Source of the DNA: Deltaproteobacteria bacterium
Lineage (GTDB): Bacteria > UBA10199 > SBBF01
Direction: 5' to 3'
NCBI GenBank assembly: GCA_016207765.1
Contig: JACQOY010000193.1
Location: forward strand, 1 to 7,542
DNA: 7,542 bases
How positions within the stretch are numbered: position 1 is the first letter of the stretch; every line of letters starts with the position of its first letter. The notes beneath the pieces were generated by a model, which saw nothing but the letters and a program-made list of their open reading frames with translations, was not told the origin of the DNA and did no database searches. Shown here piece after piece: positions 5,581-7,542 of the stretch. The position numbers and the translations under genes are program-made.

Positions 5581-6558
5581 GTGTCTCTCACAAAAACAGA
5601 GCTCCTCGAACTCTACAAATATCTCCGTCTCACCCGGACGCTGGAAGACTGGATCTACACTATCTGCGTCCATCAAGATCCCAAACAGCCGCTCATCATC
5701 GGCAAGGGATATCTTTCCACCGGACAGGAAGCGGTGTCGGTGGGGGCGGCCTACACCCTCGAAAAGGGGGACTGGCTGGCTCAGTCACACCGTGATTTTG
5801 GCGCCCTTCTGGTGCGCGGCATGACGGTGGATGAGTTGCTGGCGCAGTATTTCAGCAAGGCCGCTTCGCCGACCAAAGGGCGGGATGCCAACGTGCATCT
5901 GGGCAATACCTCCAAGCATGTTCTCGGATTCATTTCGCACATGGGGGCGATGATGCCGGTGGCCAACGGAATTGCCTGGGGGGCGAAATGCCGGAAAAAT
6001 CCGACGGTGGTCCTGGCTTTCTTTGGCGACGGCGCCTCTTCCCAAGGGGTGGTCCACGAGGCGATGAATTACGCCGCCGTCTTCAAACTTTCGGTGGTTT
6101 TTATCTGCAACAATAATCGCTGGGCCATCTCGACGCCGGTCAAAGAGCAGTTTACCATTGAAAATATCGCCGATCGGGCGGCCGGCTACGGGATGCCGGG
6201 GGCGGTGTGCGACGGCAACAATGTCGTGGAGGTTTTCGAGACGGTGAAAAAGGCGGTTGATCGCGCCCGAAAAGGAGAAGGTCCCTCGCTTGTCGAATGC
6301 AAAACAATGCGGATGACCGGCCACGGGACGCACGACATGGCCAAGTATGTACCGGAGGATGAATTGGAACATTGGAAAAAGCGCGATCCGATCCAAAACA
6401 TGGAAAATTATTTAAAAGAAAAAAAATTCGCCGACGACGCCTATTTTAAAAAGGTTGTGGCGGATATGAAGAAAGAGGTGGAGGAGGCGACTGAAAAGGC
6501 AAAGCAAATGCCGGGACCGAAGGTGGAAAATGAATCGAGGGATGTTTATGCCCCGTGA
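5581..6558 (+). CDS. Thiamine-diphosphate 2-oxo acid dehydrogenase, E1 component alpha subunit
   Basis: This is the 325-residue alpha subunit of an alpha2-beta2 E1, which decarboxylates a 2-oxo acid and transfers the acyl group to lipoylated E2. The thiamine-diphosphate motif is plain: GDG (149-151) in FFGDGASSQGVVHEAMNYAA, ending in NNN (177-179) of FICNNNRWAISTPVKEQ. SHRDFG (69-74) is the pyrophosphate-contact segment; a His occupies the place of the Tyr found in many E1 alphas. TGHGTHDMAKYVP (246-258) corresponds to the regulatory loop before the C-terminal helices. The ISTPVKEQ segment and the region after the regulatory loop (EHWKKRDPI) look closer to branched-chain E1 alpha than to classical pyruvate E1, but pyruvate, acetoin and branched-chain substrates cannot be separated from sequence alone. 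I took the GTG at 5581 as start because VSLTKTELLELYKYL gives a family-like N-terminus. TTG codons inside the heptamer array (for example 5554) are in-frame alternatives. No Shine-Dalgarno precedes any of them. Confidence 0.92.
   Translation: MSLTKTELLELYKYLRLTRTLEDWIYTICVHQDPKQPLIIGKGYLSTGQEAVSVGAAYTLEKGDWLAQSHRDFGALLVRGMTVDELLAQYFSKAASPTKGRDANVHLGNTSKHVLGFISHMGAMMPVANGIAWGAKCRKNPTVVLAFFGDGASSQGVVHEAMNYAAVFKLSVVFICNNNRWAISTPVKEQFTIENIADRAAGYGMPGAVCDGNNVVEVFETVKKAVDRARKGEGPSLVECKTMRMTGHGTHDMAKYVPEDELEHWKKRDPIQNMENYLKEKKFADDAYFKKVVADMKKEVEEATEKAKQMPGPKVENESRDVYAP
6537..6541 (+). promoter_or_regulatory. Ribosome binding site for E1 beta, inside the E1 alpha coding end
   Basis: GAGGG sits six bases before the ATG at 6548, which favours that start over in-frame ATGs at 6530 (weak AAGGTGG three bases upstream) and 6542 (no spacing). 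Confidence 0.6.
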
Positions 6559-7525
6559 AATCTGGTATGCCGATGCCATCAGGGAAGCGCTCAGCCAGGA
6601 AATGCGGCGGGATGACGCCGTCTATGTTTTTGGCGAGGATGTCGCCGCCTACGGCGGTGTGTTCGGCATCACCAAAGATTTGCTGGCCGAGTTCGGCCCC
6701 GTGCGCGTCCGTAACACGCCGCTCTCCGAGGCGGCGATTATCGGCGAGGCGATCGGCGCCGCAATTTACGGCCTTCGCCCCGTTCCAGAAATCCAGTTTG
6801 CCGATTTTTTGACGACGGCCGTCTCTCCCATCGTTGACATTGCCGCCTCGTATCACTACCGAATCGGCACCCCGGTGCCCATCACCATCCGGGCCCCCTC
6901 CGGCGGGGCACTCCGCATCGGTCATTTTCACTCCAAATGTCTGGAGGCGTGGTTTACGCATGTGCCGGGCTTAAAAGTGGTGGTGCCGGCCACCGCCTAT
7001 GATGCGAAGGGGTTGCTTGTAGCCTCCATCCGCGACAACAATCCCGTGATTTATTTCGAACAGAAAAAACTTTATCGTGAAATCAAGGACGATGTCCCCG
7101 ATGAACTCTATACGGTGCCTCTTGGCAAGGCCGTTGTGCGCCGTGAGGGAAAAGACATTACGCTGATCACCTACGGCAGTCCCCTCTATTTGGCCTATCA
7201 GGCGGCCAAACAATTGGAGAAAAAAGGGATCGGCCTTGAGATTATCGACCTCCGGACGCTACAGCCCTATGACCGGGAGACAATTTTGACCTCGTTTAAA
7301 AAAACGAACCGCGCCATTATTTTGCACGAGGCCCCAAAAATCGGCGGTTTCGGCGCCGAGATCGCCTCGATGATTGTTGAGGAATCCTTTGATCAACTGG
7401 CCGCCCCCATTGTCCGCATCGGCGCCAAACAGACGCCGATCCCGACAAATCCGGTTCTTGAAGACAACTACCTGCCGAGTCTTAAAGATGTGATCGACGC
7501 GGCGGAAAGATTAATGCAATATTAG
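6548..7525 (+). CDS. Thiamine-diphosphate 2-oxo acid dehydrogenase, E1 component beta subunit
   Basis: This 325-residue partner of the preceding alpha subunit contributes the pyrimidine-binding half of the thiamine-diphosphate site and the interface with E2. The transketolase-like pyrimidine domain runs from PREIWYADAIREAL through VYVFGEDVAAYGGVFG (26-40), then RVRNTPLSEAAIIGEAIGAA (53-72), in which Glu61 is the conserved cofactor-activating glutamate, and PEIQFADF (80-87). HFHSKCLEAWFTHVPGLKVV (126-145) includes the conserved His128. The C-terminal transketolase domain covers about 190-325 (LITYGSPLYLA, IIDLRTLQPYD, GGFGAEIA, and PIPTNPVLEDNYLPS at 297-311). Length is normal for the family. 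With the chosen start it overlaps the alpha gene by 11 bp, so translation is probably coupled and subunit amounts matched. Starts at 6530 or 6542 would add six or two residues. E2 and E3 genes would be expected downstream but lie outside this window. Confidence 0.94.
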   Translation: MPREIWYADAIREALSQEMRRDDAVYVFGEDVAAYGGVFGITKDLLAEFGPVRVRNTPLSEAAIIGEAIGAAIYGLRPVPEIQFADFLTTAVSPIVDIAASYHYRIGTPVPITIRAPSGGALRIGHFHSKCLEAWFTHVPGLKVVVPATAYDAKGLLVASIRDNNPVIYFEQKKLYREIKDDVPDELYTVPLGKAVVRREGKDITLITYGSPLYLAYQAAKQLEKKGIGLEIIDLRTLQPYDRETILTSFKKTNRAIILHEAPKIGGFGAEIASMIVEESFDQLAAPIVRIGAKQTPIPTNPVLEDNYLPSLKDVIDAAERLMQY

Positions 7526-7528
7526 GGG

Positions 7529-7542
7529 CGTACGGCCGTACG
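7529..7542. repeat. Perfect 14-bp palindrome at the window edge
   Basis: CGTACGGCCGTACG is its own reverse complement. It is preceded by TAGGGG (7523-7528), which includes the E1 beta stop codon. The window ends exactly at the palindrome, so a longer symmetric element that continues with CCCCTA cannot be tested here. Confidence 0.7.

Noticed and set aside
5785..6396. 203-codon minus-strand open frame opposite E1 alpha
   Set aside because: It is antisense to an intact, well-conserved E1 alpha, and its translation matches no family I know.
6446..6961. 171-codon minus-strand open frame across the E1 alpha/beta junction
   Set aside because: It is antisense to both subunits with no domain or start signal.

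Overview
The window reads as an ordinary chromosomal segment of a Gram-negative-type bacterium with moderate GC content (a little above half by eye). The genes are tightly packed and there is no transposase, integrase, phage gene, rRNA, tRNA or CRISPR array. The family mix and the short palindromic intergenic repeats would suit a deltaproteobacteria-like or candidate-phylum lineage, but that placement is a guess from gene style, not a measurement.

The left two thirds (54-4834) hold four genes, all on the minus strand. In transcription order they are an LD-carboxypeptidase (ldcA), a 157-bp GC-rich hairpin spacer, a beta-lactamase-fold serine hydrolase, a GT-C (family 39-like) membrane glycosyltransferase only 3 bp further on, and a LacD-type class I aldolase with a strong ribosome binding site. 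The first two fit peptidoglycan turnover or muropeptide recycling, the third envelope glycan assembly, and the aldolase central sugar-phosphate metabolism.

The right third is on the plus strand, divergent from ldcA. It holds an XRE-type helix-turn-helix regulator with a C-terminal cupin, then a 99-bp gap filled by two opposed arrays of a 7-bp repeat, then overlapping genes for the E1 alpha and E1 beta subunits of a thiamine-diphosphate 2-oxo acid dehydrogenase. The E2 and E3 subunits, if encoded nearby, lie beyond the window. The regulator is well placed to control the dehydrogenase and perhaps itself and ldcA, because its promoter appears to overlap the ldcA promoter.

The proteins belong to recognised families and I see no novel protein system. 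The unusual material is between the genes: the inverted heptamer arrays before E1 alpha, which abut or enter its 5' end; the multi-hairpin spacer after ldcA; back-to-back promoters that would give leaderless or nearly leaderless mRNAs; and a palindrome at the right edge that begins inside the E1 beta stop codon and is cut by the window end.
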